DNA of 64,000 bases from Longispora fulva (GTDB lineage: Bacteria; Actinomycetota; Actinomycetes; Mycobacteriales; Micromonosporaceae): positions 7,254,001 through 7,318,000 of the forward strand of contig NZ_JADOUF010000001.1 of NCBI RefSeq assembly GCF_015751905.1. The letters are read 5' to 3'. Under the pieces are notes generated by a model. It searched no databases. It was given only the letters and a program-made list of their open reading frames with translations, and had not been told where the DNA came from. The translations under genes were made by a program, and so were the position numbers. This document shows positions 28,014-37,536 of the stretch, in pieces; within the stretch, counting starts at the first letter, position 1; the number at the start of each line of letters is the position of its first letter.

Positions 28014-30917
28014 ATGGCAGTACCCTCGCGCGGCCGTTACACCCGGCTGATCCCCGCCCTGGCTGCAGTTCTCGCAGTCGCGGCGGTGCCGGCAGCGGCC
28101 GTTGGCGATCCCGGCAAGGGCGAGGTCGGCGCACAGTCGCCGCTGTCGTCCTACGGAGACACCGCTAAGGGTGAGTTCGGGGAGACGTACGACGCGCGGA
28201 CCGCCGTCGGCAGCCAGAAGGCGCTGCAGGCCAAGGCCGCGAAGCAGGCGGCTGCGCCCCGCGCCGGTCTCCAGGCCCTCAAGGCCGAGCTGGGCGTCGA
28301 GGGCGTGGTCGAGACAGACCTGCTGACTGGTACCTTCCGCCAGGTCAGCAAGCTGGACGGCTTCCTCACCTCCGCGAGCAAGGCGGCTCCCGAGAGCATC
28401 GCGCTGAGCTTCCTGAGCGATCACTCGGCCGCTCTCGGGCTCAGCGCCCGCGACATCTCGGGCCTGTCCCTCCGCAAGGCCTACGTCGACACCGAGCAGA
28501 CGACGCACCTGTCGTTCGTCCAGTCGGTCAACGGCGTCCCGGTCTTCGGCAACGGCTTCAAGGCGCACATCGCCAAGGACGGCCGACTGATCTCGATCGA
28601 CGGTTCGCCGGCCACCGCGCTGCCGACCGGTTTCGCGGTCAGCAAGCTCGACGCCGCCGGTGCCCGGGCCAAGGCCGTCGCCGACGTGCGCGGCGACGCC
28701 GGAGCCTCGGCGGTCGCCAAGAGCGACGGCGCCGACCAGCAGACCACCTTCGCCAACGGCGACCACGCCCAGCAGGTCGTGTTCCTCACCGTCGGCGGCC
28801 CGCGGCTCGCGTGGCAGACCATCGTCGTGCCGAGCAAGGGCGAGCAGTTCATCCACGTCGTCGACGCGGAGAGCGGCCAGACCCTCTACCGGCGCAGCCT
28901 CGTCGAGCACGAGGCCGACCCGGAGGCCACCGGCGCCGTCTGGGACTACTACCCGGGCTCGCTGCGCGGCGGCGACAGCCACAAGGCGAACCTGTCGGGC
29001 CTGAGCAAGGACGCCACCAACCTCAGCGGCCTGTACGCGCACGTGTACGCCGACCTGGACAACAACAACATGTCCAGCCCCGACGAGGAGATCCCGGCGG
29101 CTGGCGCTGGCGGCAACTTCGAGTACCCGTTCCAGAACTTCATCAAGGCCGACGGGGCTCCCTGCAGCAGCCACTACCAGTGCTCCTGGAACCCGAACGT
29201 CGCCGGTTCGTGGAAGACGAACATGAACCAGACCGGGGTGCAGCTCTACTACTTCCTCGGCAAGTTCCACGACCACCTCGACGCCGGCCCGATCGGCTTC
29301 ACCCGGGCGGCCGGTAACTTCGACGCCCGCGACGGCGACGCGGTGCGCGGCGAGGCGATCGACGGCGCGAACAGCAGCAACGGCATGCCGGGCGGCAACT
29401 CCAACAACGCCAACATGTCGACGCCGCCGGACGGTCAGTCGCCGCGGATGCAGATGTACCTGTTCTTCAACGACGGCAACTTCCCGTGGCTGTCCTCGAA
29501 CAGCGGCGACTCGGCCGACATCGTCTACCACGAGTACACCCACGGCCTTTCCAACCGGCTCGTCGTCGACGCCATGGGCAACTCGACCCTGTCGGGTCAG
29601 CAGTCCCGCTCGATGGGCGAGGCGTGGTCGGACTGGTACGCGCTGGACTTCCTCACCAACGAGGGCTTCCAGAGCGACCGGAAGAACGCCGCCGACGAGC
29701 TCGTCGGCGACTACGTCGGCCACGGTATCGACGGCATCCGCAGCCAGCGGATCGACTGCAAGGTCGGCAGCACCGAACCGGCCTGCCACGGCACCGCCGC
29801 GGCCGGCCCGGGCGGCTACACCTTCGGCGACTTCGGCAAGATCTCCGCGCGTGGCCCCGAGGTGCACGCCGACGGTGAGATCTGGGTCGAGACCCTGTGG
29901 GACCTGCGCTGTGAGCTGGGCAGCAACGTCACCGAGTCCCTCGTGACCCGGGCGATGGAGCTGTCGCCGAGCAACCCGTCGTACCTGGACGAGCGCAACG
30001 CGATCCTGCTCGCGGACACCGTGGTGTTCGGCGGGGCGTACCACGACAAGATCTGGAGCGTCTTCGCCAACCGGGGCATGGGCTTCTTCGCCGCCTCGAA
30101 CACGGCCGCCGACATCACCCCGGCTGAGGACTTCACGGTCCCGCCGCCGGCGGGCACCCCGACCTACTCGGTGTCCGGCAAGGTCACCAACGCCGCGTCG
30201 GGCACGCCCGTCGCTGGTGCTGTCGTCTCCTTCGCCGGTCACCCGGCGGCGGCCGGTGGCAGCCTGACGGCCGTGACCGACGCGAACGGCGACTACTGGG
30301 TCGGTGGCCTGTACGCGGGCAACTACCCGAAGTTCAACGCCAACGGTCCCGGCTACGAGGGCGCCAGCACCACGCTGGTCGTCCCCGTCGGCGGCACCAC
30401 CTCCGCCAACTTCGCCCTGGTCCGCAACTGGGCCTCGGAGGCTGGCGGCAGCAAGGTCGAGAGCTTCAACGGCGTCGACTTCGACTCCGACGGCTGTGGC
30501 GCGCGGGCGATGCTCGACCAGTCGCAGGGCACGGGCTGGAGCTCGGACGCGGTGTGGACCGCCGGCACGATGGCTTCGCGGTTCGCCGTGATCAAGCTGC
30601 CGAACCCGGTCAACATCTCGGACCTCAAGATCAACCCGTCGAACACCTGCGGTGACCCGGGCAGCTCCTCCACCGGGCACTACACGCTGGAGACCTCGGC
30701 CGACGGCGTCACCTGGGCCATGGCCACGAACGCGACCTTCGGGGTGGCCAACCGCAACAAGATGAACAGCGTCCCGCTGGCGGCCGGTACGGCGTCCGCG
30801 GTGCGTTACCTCCGCTACACCATGCTGACGAGCCAGGCACCGACGTGCCCCGGCCCGTTCGGCGGCTGCCAGTTCGTCGACACCGTCGAGCTCGCGGTCT
30901 ACGGCACGGCCAGCTAG
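28014..30917 (+). CDS. Secreted M36 (fungalysin) metallopeptidase with accessory domains
   Basis: A 967-aa secreted protease. It has a signal peptide (about residues 1-33) and a fungalysin/thermolysin propeptide (about 85-260). The M36 catalytic domain has the zinc motif His506-Glu507-Y-T-His510, with the third ligand Glu in G-E-A-W-S-D. A carboxypeptidase regulatory-like beta domain (about 715-805) and a discoidin/F5-8-like C-terminal domain follow, the latter probably carbohydrate- or surface-binding. It is closed by a terminator at 30937. Confidence 0.92.
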   Translation: MAVPSRGRYTRLIPALAAVLAVAAVPAAAVGDPGKGEVGAQSPLSSYGDTAKGEFGETYDARTAVGSQKALQAKAAKQAAAPRAGLQALKAELGVEGVVETDLLTGTFRQVSKLDGFLTSASKAAPESIALSFLSDHSAALGLSARDISGLSLRKAYVDTEQTTHLSFVQSVNGVPVFGNGFKAHIAKDGRLISIDGSPATALPTGFAVSKLDAAGARAKAVADVRGDAGASAVAKSDGADQQTTFANGDHAQQVVFLTVGGPRLAWQTIVVPSKGEQFIHVVDAESGQTLYRRSLVEHEADPEATGAVWDYYPGSLRGGDSHKANLSGLSKDATNLSGLYAHVYADLDNNNMSSPDEEIPAAGAGGNFEYPFQNFIKADGAPCSSHYQCSWNPNVAGSWKTNMNQTGVQLYYFLGKFHDHLDAGPIGFTRAAGNFDARDGDAVRGEAIDGANSSNGMPGGNSNNANMSTPPDGQSPRMQMYLFFNDGNFPWLSSNSGDSADIVYHEYTHGLSNRLVVDAMGNSTLSGQQSRSMGEAWSDWYALDFLTNEGFQSDRKNAADELVGDYVGHGIDGIRSQRIDCKVGSTEPACHGTAAAGPGGYTFGDFGKISARGPEVHADGEIWVETLWDLRCELGSNVTESLVTRAMELSPSNPSYLDERNAILLADTVVFGGAYHDKIWSVFANRGMGFFAASNTAADITPAEDFTVPPPAGTPTYSVSGKVTNAASGTPVAGAVVSFAGHPAAAGGSLTAVTDANGDYWVGGLYAGNYPKFNANGPGYEGASTTLVVPVGGTTSANFALVRNWASEAGGSKVESFNGVDFDSDGCGARAMLDQSQGTGWSSDAVWTAGTMASRFAVIKLPNPVNISDLKINPSNTCGDPGSSSTGHYTLETSADGVTWAMATNATFGVANRNKMNSVPLAAGTASAVRYLRYTMLTSQAPTCPGPFGGCQFVDTVELAVYGTAS

Positions 30918-30936
30918 TCACGCAATAGCACGGCAA

Positions 30937-30966
30937 GAAGGCGGGGCCCATTCGGGTCCCGCCTTC
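30937..30966 (+). terminator. Terminator after the M36 peptidase
   Basis: A 13-bp stem with one G-T pair and a 4-nt loop lies 20 nt after the peptidase stop. Confidence 0.75.
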
Positions 30967-31012
30967 GCTATCGTTGGCGGTCGATAAGTCCTTCTCCTGT
31001 GGAGTGTCGACT

Positions 31013-32488
31013 ATGCGCAAGATCTTCACGGCGGTCGCTGTCGCCGCCGTCCTGCTCGCAGCGCCCGGAGCTGCGGCGGCCGGTGGTCCGGGGGCGACCC
31101 CGGGCTCGTCGGGCCTGGGTGACACCTACTATCCCGACTACGGCAACGGCGGCTACGACGTCGGGCACTACGACCTGAACCTGTGCTACCAGCCCGCCAC
31201 CGACCACCTCGACGGCACCGCGACCATCACGGCGACCGCCACCCAGCACCTGTCCCGGTTCAACCTCGACTTCGCCCTCGACGTCGCCTCGGTGACGGTG
31301 GACGGCGCCCCGGCGGCGTTCGCCCACGAGGGCGCGCACGAGCTGGTCGTCACCCCGGCGGCCGACATCAAGCGGCACGCGGCGTTCACGGTCGTGGTGA
31401 CCTACTCCGGCGTGCCGTCCAGCGTCGTCGTCAACGGCTTCACCTCCTGGAAGCGGGTCTCCGACGGGGCCCTGGCGGTGAACGAGCCGGAGAGCGCCTG
31501 GTGGTGGTACCCGAGCAACGACCACCCGCTGGACAAGGCCACCTTCGACGTGTCGATCGCCGTCCCGGACGGCACCCAGGCGATCAGCAACGGCGTCCTG
31601 AAGACCGAGCCCTACTCGGCGGGCGGCTTCACGCACTGGGACTGGCACAGCACCAAGCCCATGGCCACGTATCTCGCGTACATGGCGATCGGGCAGTACG
31701 ACCTGGTGAAGAGCACCGCGCCCGACGGTCAACCCGTGATCAGCGCCTACGCGAAGAACCTGGGCACGTTCGGGGACAACGCCCGCGCGTCGATCGGCCG
31801 GACCGCGGAGATCATCGCGTTCGAGGAGACGGTGTTCGGGCCGTACCCGTTCGAGGCCCAGGGCGGGGTCGCCGGCCCGATCGACGGCATCCGGTTCTCC
31901 CTGGAGACCCAGGCCCGCCCGGTGTACGGCTGGCGCGCGTGGCGCAAGGGCCCCAACACCTCGGTCGTGGCGCACGAGCTGGCCCACCAGTGGTTCGGCG
32001 ACAACGTGTCAGTGCACAACTGGACCGACATCTGGCTGAACGAGGGCTTCGCCTCCTACGCCCAGTGGCTGTGGTCGGAGCACGAGGGCATGGGCACGGC
32101 GCAGCAGGTCTTCGACCAGACCTACGCGTTCTACCCGGCGGACTCGGACTTCTGGCAGGTGCTGCCGGGTGACCCGGGCGCGGAGGACCCGTTCGACAAC
32201 GCGGTCTACGACCGGGGCGCGATGGCCCTGCACCAGCTGCGGCTGGCGGTGGGCGACCGCAAGTTCTTCGCGATCCTGCAGGGCTGGGGCAAGCACAAGC
32301 GGTACTGCGACGGCTCGATCGCCGAGTTCCGCGCGTACGCCGAGCGGCTGTCCGGCCAGGATCTGTCCGCTTTGTTCACGACGTGGCTGTACACCAAGGG
32401 CAAGCCCACTGTAGCGACGTCGCCGTCACTCTCCGCTCCGATCAAGCCCGCATCCTGGGACTTCATCCAGATGGCCCACGAGCGGTAG
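31013..32488 (+). CDS. Secreted M1 family metallopeptidase
   Basis: A 491-aa protein with a signal peptide (about residues 1-24). An aminopeptidase N-like beta domain and an M1 catalytic domain follow, with His321-Glu-Leu-Ala-His325 and the second Glu ligand in L-N-E-G-F-A-S-Y. The usual G-x-M-E-N exopeptidase motif is not seen; G-G-V-A-G-P stands near its place, so aminopeptidase specificity is uncertain. I chose ATG 31013 (GGAG site); an upstream start would place residues before the signal peptide. Confidence 0.9.
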   Translation: MRKIFTAVAVAAVLLAAPGAAAAGGPGATPGSSGLGDTYYPDYGNGGYDVGHYDLNLCYQPATDHLDGTATITATATQHLSRFNLDFALDVASVTVDGAPAAFAHEGAHELVVTPAADIKRHAAFTVVVTYSGVPSSVVVNGFTSWKRVSDGALAVNEPESAWWWYPSNDHPLDKATFDVSIAVPDGTQAISNGVLKTEPYSAGGFTHWDWHSTKPMATYLAYMAIGQYDLVKSTAPDGQPVISAYAKNLGTFGDNARASIGRTAEIIAFEETVFGPYPFEAQGGVAGPIDGIRFSLETQARPVYGWRAWRKGPNTSVVAHELAHQWFGDNVSVHNWTDIWLNEGFASYAQWLWSEHEGMGTAQQVFDQTYAFYPADSDFWQVLPGDPGAEDPFDNAVYDRGAMALHQLRLAVGDRKFFAILQGWGKHKRYCDGSIAEFRAYAERLSGQDLSALFTTWLYTKGKPTVATSPSLSAPIKPASWDFIQMAHER

Positions 32489-32509
32489 GTACACGATCAG
32501 TCACGTGGG

Positions 32510-32546
32510 GTGAAAGGGGTCGCCAGCTATTGGGGGCCCCTTTCAC
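32510..32546 (+). terminator. Terminator after the M1 peptidase
   Basis: A perfect 10-bp stem (32510-32519 with 32537-32546) flanks a 17-nt loop, 21 nt after the stop and just before the CAP-protein start. Confidence 0.65.
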
Positions 32547-32564
32547 ATGGGATAAGTTCTATGA

Positions 32565-33170
32565 ATGTCGTCTCGGCTCCGGGTACCACTGCTGATCGCC
32601 CTGTTGCTCTTCGTGATCGCAGGGGGTGCCGGCTTCTCGATGTTCGCCGGCCACGGCGTGACCGAGAAGATCGACGCGGCCGGCAGCGCCGGGCACGCCG
32701 ACGACCTGGTCGTGGAGGTGCCGCGCGGCGAGGCCCTGGCCGCCGACGAGTCGGTCACCCGCGGCGCGGCCCGCGCGCCGGGCGACTCCCGCGAGGCCCA
32801 GGTGCTGACCCTGGTCAACGCCGAGCGCAAGACCGCCGGCTGCCAGGCGGTGACCGCCGACTCCCGGCTCGCCGTCGCGGCCCGGATGCACTCCGCCGAC
32901 ATGATCAAGCGGAACTTCTTCGACCACACCAACCCCGACGGCAAGTCCCCGGGCGAGCGGATCGCCGCCGCCGGATTCACCGGCCCGGCGTGGGGCGAGA
33001 ACATCGCCGCCGGCCAGCGCGACCCGGCCTCGGTGATGAAGGCGTGGATGAACAGCCCCGGCCACAAGGCGAACATCCTGAACTGCAAGTTCAAGTACCT
33101 CGGGGTGGGCGTCGCCGAAGCCGCCGGCAGCAAGTACGGCATCTACTGGACGCAGAACTTCGGCGGCTAG
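32565..33170 (+). CDS. CAP-domain (SCP/PR1-like) exported protein
   Basis: A 201-aa protein with an N-terminal membrane anchor (about residues 6-27) and a spacer. A CAP domain follows (about 78-200) with the hallmarks V-N-A-E-R, H-S-A-D-M, F-F-D-H-T, W-G-E-N-I-A and W-M-N-S-P-G-H. These give the His/Glu cavity of the family. Bacterial CAP proteins are common extracellular proteins of unclear function. The stop is immediately followed by the ATG of the HTH regulator. Confidence 0.9.
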   Translation: MSSRLRVPLLIALLLFVIAGGAGFSMFAGHGVTEKIDAAGSAGHADDLVVEVPRGEALAADESVTRGAARAPGDSREAQVLTLVNAERKTAGCQAVTADSRLAVAARMHSADMIKRNFFDHTNPDGKSPGERIAAAGFTGPAWGENIAAGQRDPASVMKAWMNSPGHKANILNCKFKYLGVGVAEAAGSKYGIYWTQNFGG

Positions 33171-34241
33171 ATGGACCAGTCGGTCGGAGCGCGGCTGCGT
33201 GCCCTCCGCCTGACCCGGGGCCTCACCCAGCGCCAGCTCGCCGAGCCTCACTACACCCGCGCCTACCTGTCCATGGTGGAGGCCGACCGGGTGCCCGCCT
33301 CCGAGGACCTCCTGGCGTATCTGGCCGGACGGCTCCAGATCACGATCGGCGAGATCACCGGCGACGCCACCAGGTTCGACGGCCTCCGTCGGGCCGGAGA
33401 GACCCAACTCCTCCTCGGGGGGTACGCCGAGGCGGCGCGCCTGTTCGCCGCAGCCGCCGAGCTGCCGGTGGCCGACCGGGACACGGCCACCTGCCGCCAA
33501 GTCACGGCCCTCGCCCTCGCCGGGGACACCCACGCGGCCGTCCGACACGGCGAGGCTCTGGTCGCCGACCGCCCCGGCCCCCGCGCGTACGCGGCCCTCG
33601 TCATGCCCTACACCATCCTCGGCGCGTCCCGCCGGGTCGCCGACGCCGCCGCGCACGCCCTGGACACCCTGCCGCCCGACGCCCCCGACGAGCTGCGGAT
33701 CTTCGTCTACCGGGCAGTCACGCACTCCTTCATCGGCCAGCACCGGTTCCCCGAGGCGGCCAGGTACGCCCACCGGGCCCTCGCCCTGTGCGCCCCTGAC
33801 TCGCCCGACGCCGGCCTGTGCCGGCTGTCCCTGGCCTCGGCCCGGATGGAGGCCCTCGACTGGGCCCCGGCCGCCGACGAGCTCCGGCTGGCCGTGGCAG
33901 CCCTGACCGGCACCAGCTACCAGCTACAGGCCCGCACGATGCTCGCCGAGGCGCTGCACCACCTGGGCGACGCCACCGGGGCCCTCGCTGCGCTCCCCGA
34001 GCCGGGGGAGCTGGCCGGCTGGCTCCTGGGCTACGCGTACCGGATCAGGGGTCTGTTGGGTCCCGACGAGGCGGCGCTGCGGTCGTCGATGGACGTGTTC
34101 GAGGCGCTGGGGGCGGCCCGGGAGCTGGTGGAGTCCGGCCGCTGCCTGGGCCGGCTGCTGGCCGCCGAGGGCCGGTTGGCCGAGTCGGTGGCCGCCTACC
34201 AGCGCGGCCTCGCGGCGACGACCCCGCCGACCCACGCTTGA
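33171..34241 (+). CDS. XRE-family regulator with TPR-like domain
   Basis: A 356-aa protein. The N-terminal helix-turn-helix (about residues 5-62) has L-R-A-L-R-L-T-R-G-L-T-Q-R-Q-L and a Y-L-S-M-V-E recognition region. A long Ala/Leu-rich helical-repeat domain follows, with several TPR-like units. This layout is common in actinobacterial peptide- or signal-responsive regulators. The ATG directly abuts the CAP gene stop, so it is co-transcribed. A second regulator of the same type lies at 35081. Confidence 0.85.
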   Translation: MDQSVGARLRALRLTRGLTQRQLAEPHYTRAYLSMVEADRVPASEDLLAYLAGRLQITIGEITGDATRFDGLRRAGETQLLLGGYAEAARLFAAAAELPVADRDTATCRQVTALALAGDTHAAVRHGEALVADRPGPRAYAALVMPYTILGASRRVADAAAHALDTLPPDAPDELRIFVYRAVTHSFIGQHRFPEAARYAHRALALCAPDSPDAGLCRLSLASARMEALDWAPAADELRLAVAALTGTSYQLQARTMLAEALHHLGDATGALAALPEPGELAGWLLGYAYRIRGLLGPDEAALRSSMDVFEALGAARELVESGRCLGRLLAAEGRLAESVAAYQRGLAATTPPTHA

Positions 34242-34341
34242 CCCGCGCGGACGGCGCCCGCCCGTTCCCGTCGCGCCGGACCGCCGTGTGGCGCGTCGTC
34301 GACCGGCGGCGCGCGGGTGTCGTCGGTGCGCGGATCGGGAG

Positions 34342-34992
34342 TCAGGCCCCGGGGAGGCCGAGCATCGGCAGGCACGGCGCGAGGCCCTCGACCGTGACCG
34401 GGACCGTGCGGTGCCGCTCCCAGGCCTCGCGGCCCAGCCGCAGCCGGCGCGTGACCGACACCCCGCCCCGCACCACGTCGCGGTCGATGCCGTCGAGCTC
34501 GTAGCCCAGCTTGCGCGACACCGCCAGCGACGACGGGTTCGTCTCGAACGCCGCCGACCGGGCTGAGACCACGCCCAGCCCCTCGAACGCCAGGTGCAGC
34601 ACCGCCGCGCGCATCTCCGTGCCGATGCCCTTCCCGTGGTGGCGGCGACCCAGCCACGAACCGGTGCCGACCTCCCGGCGGACCGCCAGGTTCTTCGCAC
34701 TGATGTCCTGCTGGCCGACCACGACGCCGTCGTGGAGGACGGTGAGGGGCAGGCCCCAGTTCTCACGAGTGTTGGCGCCCAGCCGCGTCCAGTGGAACTG
34801 GATCACGCTCAGCGCCCGCTCGGCGGGAGCCAGGTCGGTCCATGGCGTGGTGAACGGCATCTCGGCGGGGTCGTGCACGCCCTCGGCGGCGACGTCGGCC
34901 AGGGCGGCGAGTTCCTCGGGCCCGGGGAGGCGCAGTTCGAGCCTCGGCGTCCTCAGGCGTAACCCGACCAGGGGAAAGTGGTCTGTGAGCAT
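34342..34992 (-). CDS. GNAT family N-acetyltransferase
   Basis: A 216-aa acetyltransferase of the RimJ-like group: L-R-T-P-R-L-E-L-R-L-P at the start. The acetyl-CoA loop is W-L-G-R-R-H-H-G-K-G-I-G-T-E-M-R, and the C-terminal N-P-S-S-L-A-V-S-R-K-L-G-Y signature is present. The substrate is unknown; the RimJ subgroup acetylates protein N-termini or small molecules. Confidence 0.88.
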   Translation of the reverse strand: MLTDHFPLVGLRLRTPRLELRLPGPEELAALADVAAEGVHDPAEMPFTTPWTDLAPAERALSVIQFHWTRLGANTRENWGLPLTVLHDGVVVGQQDISAKNLAVRREVGTGSWLGRRHHGKGIGTEMRAAVLHLAFEGLGVVSARSAAFETNPSSLAVSRKLGYELDGIDRDVVRGGVSVTRRLRLGREAWERHRTVPVTVEGLAPCLPMLGLPGA

Positions 34993-35080
34993 GCCCCATC
35001 CTGAACCGTTGGCCCTGCCCCGTCACCCGAATTCCCCCGCGCCCCGGGTCGGCGACTCATGGCCCGCGGCACGTACCCCG

Positions 35081-35941
35081 CTACCCGGCGGCCCGGGGTG
35101 ATCTGACCCCCGGCGCCGGGCTCAGCACGACCGCGCACGCGCGTTCCAGCACCTCGATCGCCTCCCGTAGCCGACCGGCCTCGGCGAGCCCCCGCGCCTC
35201 GGCCGTCAGCTCCGCGATCTCGTCCACCGGCGGCGGGGCCAGCAGCCGGAGCAGCGGCCACCGGACCAGCAGCGCCAGGGCCCGTTCCGGCACCCCGTGC
35301 GCGATCAGCATCGCCGCAGCCGGCCCCGGTTCGGCCCCGGTCCCGGCGAGGAGGAGCGCGCGAGTGCGGAGTGCCTCGGCCTGACCGGTCGCGCCGAGGG
35401 CCCGGTACGGCTCCTGGAGCGCCGCGCACAGCCACACCACCCAGTCGGGGTCGGGATGGGCGGGCAGGCCGGCCAGGGCCCCCTCACCGAGGTGCGCGGC
35501 GTACTCCGGCTCGCCGGCCGCCGTCAGGCACCCCACCCGGCGGGCGGTCGCGTAGTGCGCGACGGCGTCGGGGAGCCGGGTGGCGTCGGTGAACAGCTGA
35601 TCGGCCTGGGCCCACCGGCCGGCTTCCAGGGCCTGCTGGGCCTGGCCGCACACGTCCCAGAACGTGCCGCCGGTGAAGGCCGCGCCGTGCGGTTTCAGCC
35701 AGGCGCGGGCGAGCCGTAGCGCGCGGTCGTGGGCGGCGTCGGGGACCGGGCCGGTGCGCAGCTCGGCGACGGTCAGGCCGAGCGTGGTCGCGAAGTGTTG
35801 CAGCAGCTCGGCGGACGGGGCGGCGCGGTCGGCCTCCACGGTGGACACGTAGGCGCGGGAGCACGCGTCCGCGGCGAGGGCCTGCTGGGTCAGCCCCCGG
35901 GCGGTACGGAGCGCTCGCAGGCGTGTGCCAAACGTTTCCAT
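35081..35941 (-). CDS. XRE-family regulator with TPR-like domain
   Basis: A 286-aa protein with an N-terminal helix-turn-helix (L-R-A-L-R-T-A-R-G-L-T-Q-Q-A-L, then Y-V-S-T-V-E-A-D-R) and an Ala/Leu-rich helical-repeat region. It is clearly related to the regulator at 33171. The N-terminal 40 residues share the same pattern, so the two probably arose by duplication. It is divergent from the secreted protein gene at 36063. Confidence 0.85.
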   Translation of the reverse strand: METFGTRLRALRTARGLTQQALAADACSRAYVSTVEADRAAPSAELLQHFATTLGLTVAELRTGPVPDAAHDRALRLARAWLKPHGAAFTGGTFWDVCGQAQQALEAGRWAQADQLFTDATRLPDAVAHYATARRVGCLTAAGEPEYAAHLGEGALAGLPAHPDPDWVVWLCAALQEPYRALGATGQAEALRTRALLLAGTGAEPGPAAAMLIAHGVPERALALLVRWPLLRLLAPPPVDEIAELTAEARGLAEAGRLREAIEVLERACAVVLSPAPGVRSPRAAG

Positions 35942-36062
35942 CCCGAAAGTCTAGGGCCTGGCCCCATTGACCACTGTCACTCGCCACCGAGATACTTCGA
36001 GCCGGGTAAACCATTCACTTACCTAAGTATTTCGATCTTTTACCTTGCAGGGAGGCAACGGT

Positions 36063-36977
36063 ATGAGAGCAGGCAGACTCGTTCTGGGGGCCGCGCTGGT
36101 CCTCGCGGCACTGGCCGCGCCGACGGCCGCCGAGGCGCGCGGCCCGGGCGGCGACCCGACCGGCCACGGTGGCACGGTGGCCGCGATCCCCGATTCCCCG
36201 GCGGCCCAGGCCCGCCGTGCCGGGGCGGTGGCCAAGTTCCGCGAACTCCACCAGATCCGCGCGACGGAGAAGGCCCAGGGCGCCGCCGCGCAGCAGTTGC
36301 ACCACTTCTGGGGCGTCGAGCCCACCGCGTCCTCGGGAGACGGCCTCCAGGCCACCCAGTCCGTCGTCACCAACTGGAGGACGAGCAAGGACGGCGACTT
36401 CATGTACACGCCGACCATGAAGCCCCCGGGCGGCTCGTGCATCGAGATCACGACGGCGTACTGGCGCTACGGCACCACCCTCACCAACGAGGTCTGGGCC
36501 TGGGACTGGTGTGGTGGCGACGGCCCCAAGAAGGAGGTGAACATCGACAGCGCGTTCCTGGCGAAGTACACCACCACGGTGGACGGGCGGCCGGCGTACA
36601 CCGTGAAGGTGGAGAAGACGAACGCCGCGAACAACACCTGGACCGCGTACCTGCTCAACTACCAGACCAACGCCTGGGACACCTTCTACGCCAAGGGCGG
36701 CTCCGACACGAGCGGCCTGGACTACGGCTGGGACATCTTCGAGTTCTACGCCTCGAAGAACCCGGCGACCGGCCAGGCGTACTACTGCGCCGACATGCCC
36801 AACAACGGCTTCGACTCCAGCGCGATCAAGCTCCGCAAGAACGGCGTCTGGAGCCCGGCCACGGCCGCGAACTCGCCCTGGGAGCCCTACGTCAACCCGA
36901 CCGGCAGCACCTACTGGTGCAACAGCCTGAAGTTCCAGAAGGTCGGCGCCAACGACCACTGGACGGTCCGCAAGTAG
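36063..36977 (+). CDS. Secreted protein of unknown function
   Basis: A 304-aa protein with a signal peptide (about residues 1-25, ending A-E-A-R). A helical segment with H-Q-I-R-A-T-E-K follows. A C-terminal beta-rich domain has many Trp/Tyr residues and four Cys that could pair, in S-C-I-E-I, D-W-C-G-G, Y-Y-C-A-D and Y-W-C-N-S. The Trp/Tyr pattern suggests a carbohydrate- or surface-binding fold, but I recognise no family. ATG 36063 has a GGGAGG site. It is divergent from the TPR regulator at 35081, which may control it. Confidence 0.75.
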   Translation: MRAGRLVLGAALVLAALAAPTAAEARGPGGDPTGHGGTVAAIPDSPAAQARRAGAVAKFRELHQIRATEKAQGAAAQQLHHFWGVEPTASSGDGLQATQSVVTNWRTSKDGDFMYTPTMKPPGGSCIEITTAYWRYGTTLTNEVWAWDWCGGDGPKKEVNIDSAFLAKYTTTVDGRPAYTVKVEKTNAANNTWTAYLLNYQTNAWDTFYAKGGSDTSGLDYGWDIFEFYASKNPATGQAYYCADMPNNGFDSSAIKLRKNGVWSPATAANSPWEPYVNPTGSTYWCNSLKFQKVGANDHWTVRK

Positions 36978-36992
36978 CTCCGGGAAGCGCCG

Positions 36993-37042
36993 GGGCGGCC
37001 CGGTTCACGCGCCGAGGACCAGGCGCGCGAACCGGGCCGCCC
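36993..37042. terminator. Hairpin at the convergent gene ends
   Basis: A perfect 14-bp GC-rich stem (36993-37006 with 37029-37042) overlaps the 3' end of the minus-strand gene that ends at 37005 and follows the secreted protein gene. It probably serves both. Confidence 0.6.
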
Positions 37043-37433
37043 GCTCGTGGTCGACGAGGTCGGCGGGCGTGAACCCGTGCCGGGTCAGCAGCAGGCCGAG
37101 CGACTGCCGGCTGACCAGTGCGTCCCCGGTCCGGCTCAACCGCAGCCGGCCGCCGTCGCCCCGCGTGATCCGTGCCTGGCTGCGGGCGGGATAGGCCGCG
37201 AGACATCTCGTGAGGTGTACGAGGTCCACCAGGTCCATCCAGTCCGGCCGCTCCTCGCCCTCGACCACCTTGACCCGGTGCCGCCCGGCGAGCACCCCCG
37301 GCTGCCGGCGCCACACGGCGAAGATGGCCATGGCCTCGCAGTTGCTCTGCACCGTGGCGAACTCCAGCACGACCTCCCGGTCGGCGGCGTCCCGAGGAAT
37401 CAACGTCCGGATGACCTGCCAGTAGCGACCCAT
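37005..37433 (-). CDS. Hypothetical protein
   Basis: A 142-aa soluble protein starting M-G-R-Y-W-Q-V. It has an E-F-A-T-V-Q-S-N-C-E stretch and the C-terminus F-A-R-L-V-L-G-A. No motif is recognised. The ATG at 37433 has a G-A-G-G-A-like site; an upstream in-frame ATG lacks one. It is divergent from the XRE/DUF397 pair. Confidence 0.6.
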   Translation of the reverse strand: MGRYWQVIRTLIPRDAADREVVLEFATVQSNCEAMAIFAVWRRQPGVLAGRHRVKVVEGEERPDWMDLVDLVHLTRCLAAYPARSQARITRGDGGRLRLSRTGDALVSRQSLGLLLTRHGFTPADLVDHERAARFARLVLGA

Positions 37434-37536
37434 GTCCTCACGGTGACACGGATCCGGGGAAGTCCACAATATTGTGGCTCAAGATTCTTTTTGGCGTGTC
37501 TTGAACGTTGTGCTGCCCTGGTGGCACGATTGTCGG

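Noticed and set aside
27822-30680. A 952-codon open frame on the minus strand
   Set aside because: It lies opposite the M36 peptidase with its intact zinc site; composition is typical of an antisense shadow.
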